Source of the DNA: Tahibacter aquaticus
GTDB lineage: Bacteria > Pseudomonadota > Gammaproteobacteria > Xanthomonadales > Rhodanobacteraceae
DNA length: 64,000 nt
Direction: 5' to 3'
NCBI RefSeq assembly: GCF_004363655.1
Contig: NZ_SNZH01000004.1
Span: 186,001 to 250,000 of the forward strand
Below are positions 62,264 through 64,000 of the stretch, piece by piece. Made by a program: the position numbers and the translations under genes. Position 1 is the first letter of the stretch. The number at the start of each line of letters is the position of its first letter. The notes under the pieces were generated by a model. That model did not search any database and was not told the DNA's origin. It saw nothing but the letters and a program-made list of their open reading frames with translations.

Positions 62264-63412
62264 TTATTCGACCTGCCAGTCGCTCATGCTCGGCCAGGTG
62301 GAACCCGACACGAACTGGGTCTGGATGCCGCGATCGCAGTTGAGCGAGGCGCCGCAGGCCGGCGTGGTCGACGGGTTGGTCAGCGAGGCAAAGATGATGT
62401 TGAGGTAGTAGGTCTCGCCCGGCTGCAGCTGGCAGCGCGTCGCACCGTCGCCCGGCGCATAGCCCCAGGGCAGGCCATCGCCCGCACGGATATTGCTCTG
62501 TACGCACTTGGCGTTCAGCGGCGCGGTGACGGTGGTGGCCAGGTCGCCGCAGGTCTTGCTCACCGTCATCGAGACCGCGCCGCCCACTGGCAGGGTTTCG
62601 TCGTAGCGGAACACGCCGCGGGTGTTCTGGGCGAGGTTGCTCGGCACGGTGAACTGCATCGAGACGAAGCTGTTGCGCGGAATGTTCAGGCGCTGGCTCA
62701 GGTTGACCGTGCCCGGAAACGGGCGCAGCGACCCACCGCTGATGTTCAGGCCGAAGGTGGACTCGTAGACGGTGGCATCGACGTTGCGTGCATCGCCGCC
62801 GCTGTTGGACGTGACGAAGATGGAACTGGCACGCGTGGTACCGGCCGGGCCGGCGCAGGAACCGCCGCCACCGCCGCCGATGACGGTGGTGCGGCTGGAC
62901 GAGGCCACCACGCCGGAGCCGGTCTTGCGGCAGGTCAGTTCGAACTTGTAGGTGCCTGTCGTGCTCGGCATGGTGATGGGCACGGTACGCGCGGTAGCGC
63001 AGCTGGTCGCGTCGGAGCAGACATTGCCCGTGGTCGGCCAGGTGGCGATGGGCGCCGCGAGCGAGCTGGTGGAATAGCTGCAGTTGTCGGCGTTCGCGCT
63101 CCAGGTGATGGAATGCACGGCACCGGCCGTGGTGCTGGCGGGAATTTCGCTGCTGTCGATGCCATTGGTGATCGACGGATCGCTGGGCGGAGTCACCGTG
63201 CCGGTGGGGCAATTCGCGCCGTAGCTGCCGGTCATGGTCAAGGCGCCGTTGGCGTCCATGACGATGCCACTGGCATCGGTGGTGAAGATGCAGGTCTGCG
63301 GTGCGCCGCCGGACGGAGTCCAGGTCTGGCGCACGGTGACTTGGGCCGAGGCCGGTACAGACAGGCAGGATACGAGCAGAAACGCAGCGAAACCGGAACG
63401 AAAAGAAGGCAT
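62264..63412 (-). CDS. Secreted protein of unknown function, paralogue B
   Basis: 382 residues from the ATG at 63412. Signal peptide AAFLLVSCLSVPASA. It has the same domain order as paralogue A: an initial QTWTPSGGAP-type motif, SANADNCSYSTSSL, a short GGGGGG spacer and LPWGYAPGDGATRC. A tandem duplication. It has its own terminator (62193-62216) and upstream element, so each copy is an independent unit. Function unknown. Confidence 0.75.
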   Translation of the reverse strand: MPSFRSGFAAFLLVSCLSVPASAQVTVRQTWTPSGGAPQTCIFTTDASGIVMDANGALTMTGSYGANCPTGTVTPPSDPSITNGIDSSEIPASTTAGAVHSITWSANADNCSYSTSSLAAPIATWPTTGNVCSDATSCATARTVPITMPSTTGTYKFELTCRKTGSGVVASSSRTTVIGGGGGGSCAGPAGTTRASSIFVTSNSGGDARNVDATVYESTFGLNISGGSLRPFPGTVNLSQRLNIPRNSFVSMQFTVPSNLAQNTRGVFRYDETLPVGGAVSMTVSKTCGDLATTVTAPLNAKCVQSNIRAGDGLPWGYAPGDGATRCQLQPGETYYLNIIFASLTNPSTTPACGASLNCDRGIQTQFVSGSTWPSMSDWQVE

Positions 63413-63470
63413 TGGCAAATCCTGAAAAAATGCGGCTAACGCCCAATAGTGCCGGCTACGCAGAAAGTAA

Positions 63471-63493
63471 TGCGCAAAGCGTTCGTTAATTGG
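63471..63493 (-). promoter_or_regulatory. Shared upstream element, copy B
   Basis: TGCGCAAAGCGTTCGTTAATTGG on the plus strand, 59-81 bp before paralogue B. See copy A. The rest of 63413-63724 has no supported gene. Confidence 0.55.
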
Positions 63494-63724
63494 CCGGTAC
63501 AGATGCCGGAACAGGGCGCTACGACACACACCCCGCGCTGCCGAGTCCGGCTTATCCGGTGCTGCCGGGCAGGTCCGGCGGCCAGGGGTCGATGCCTGCA
63601 AACTGCCCCCGGCAGGCGGGCGACGCTTGCGCGAAAGCAGTGGCGGCGCGCGGGCGAAGCGGTACTAGGCAGCGCCGCAGCAGGTTGCGAGAATCGGCGG
63701 CTTCCCCACCCCGCCCTGTCTGCC

Positions 63725-64000
63725 ATGCGCCTCGCCGGCACCTATCGCTACAGCCCCGAGCTGCGCAAAGGCTCGCACCAGCGCCGCGACGGCGGCAGCA
63801 CGCAGTGGTGGCTGATCATCGATGCCGAGGCCGAGCTGGGCCGCTACCTGCGCCACCTGTTCGGCCTGGCACACTACCGCACGCGGGCGCTGAAAGACCC
63901 GCTGTGGGGGCCGCATATCTCGGTGATTCGCGGCGAAACACCGCTGCAGCCGCAGCACTGGCGCCACTACGACGGCCAGCGCGTGGAATTCGAACTGGAC
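63725..64000 (+). CDS. Probable 2H phosphoesterase-like protein (partial, N-terminal)
   Basis: 92 codons are visible and open to the window end. The segment PLWGPHISVIRGE contains an HxS-type motif (HIS), which fits the first catalytic motif of 2H phosphoesterases (2'-5' RNA ligase/cyclic phosphodiesterase superfamily). The second motif would lie beyond the window. The start ATG is at 63725. Family assignment rests on one motif and is tentative. Confidence 0.5.
   Translation, partial: MRLAGTYRYSPELRKGSHQRRDGGSTQWWLIIDAEAELGRYLRHLFGLAHYRTRALKDPLWGPHISVIRGETPLQPQHWRHYDGQRVEFELD

Overview
The window is GC-rich chromosomal DNA from a gammaproteobacterium, most likely of the Xanthomonadales/Lysobacterales (Rhodanobacteraceae-like, compare Dokdonella or Tahibacter). 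This rests on gene content read directly: an Mfd end, YaeQ, DUF985 and DUF3011 proteins, a CadC-type winged-helix/TPR regulator, delta-60-type repeat proteins, and several secreted proteins that share a short C-terminal tail resembling D-x-I-F-x-D-G-F-Q. No rRNA, tRNA, phage or complete insertion sequence was found. The genus is an inference.

Layout. 1-8.4 kb: the mfd 3' end, a cupin-like protein, YaeQ, a secreted RCC1-repeat/SMI1-like protein, an acyltransferase and a 950-residue CadC-like regulator. 8.4-17.2 kb: an AT-richer gap, a secreted M28 peptidase, a double NTF2-like protein, a GAF-GAF histidine kinase with its NarL-type response regulator, and a divergent pair of a small secreted protein and a transglutaminase. 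17.5-27.8 kb: a Dyp-type peroxidase with a small partner, two lipoproteins, a DedA-rhodanese fusion, an M24 peptidase divergent from a XRE-cupin regulator across a palindrome, a potassium-channel-like protein, and a secreted serine hydrolase. 27.8-33.8 kb: small membrane or secreted proteins, a methyltransferase, a polysaccharide deacetylase, an isochorismatase-GlxA regulator operon, and a 186-bp MITE-like element that supplies the stop codon of one gene and the start codon of the next. 33.9-42.7 kb: a secreted unknown, an orphan ParA, a decayed surface-protein remnant, an esterase-malectin protein, an acetyltransferase, a sulfatase and a XRE/MmyB-type regulator.

43.6-47.7 kb holds a compact regulatory module: a secreted protein, an ECF-like sigma factor, and a membrane Ser/Thr kinase whose extracytoplasmic domain is homologous to the secreted protein. 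Downstream are an S74-type tail protein, a membrane glycosyltransferase, and a very large serine hydrolase whose catalytic domain appears to be split by a seven-bladed propeller-like insert. 56.4-60.8 kb carries two delta-60-type secreted proteins and, between them, an 11-unit tandem repeat of 42/43 bp. Each repeat can fold, on the plus strand, into a hairpin with a GNRA (GCGA) tetraloop. 60.9-63.4 kb has tandem paralogous secreted proteins sharing an upstream 23-bp element. The window ends inside a 2H-phosphoesterase-like gene.

The most interesting candidates for undescribed biology are the tetraloop repeat array, the shared C-terminal tail of secreted proteins, the kinase/sigma/secreted-paralogue module, the propeller-interrupted serine hydrolase, and the MITE that reshaped two gene ends.
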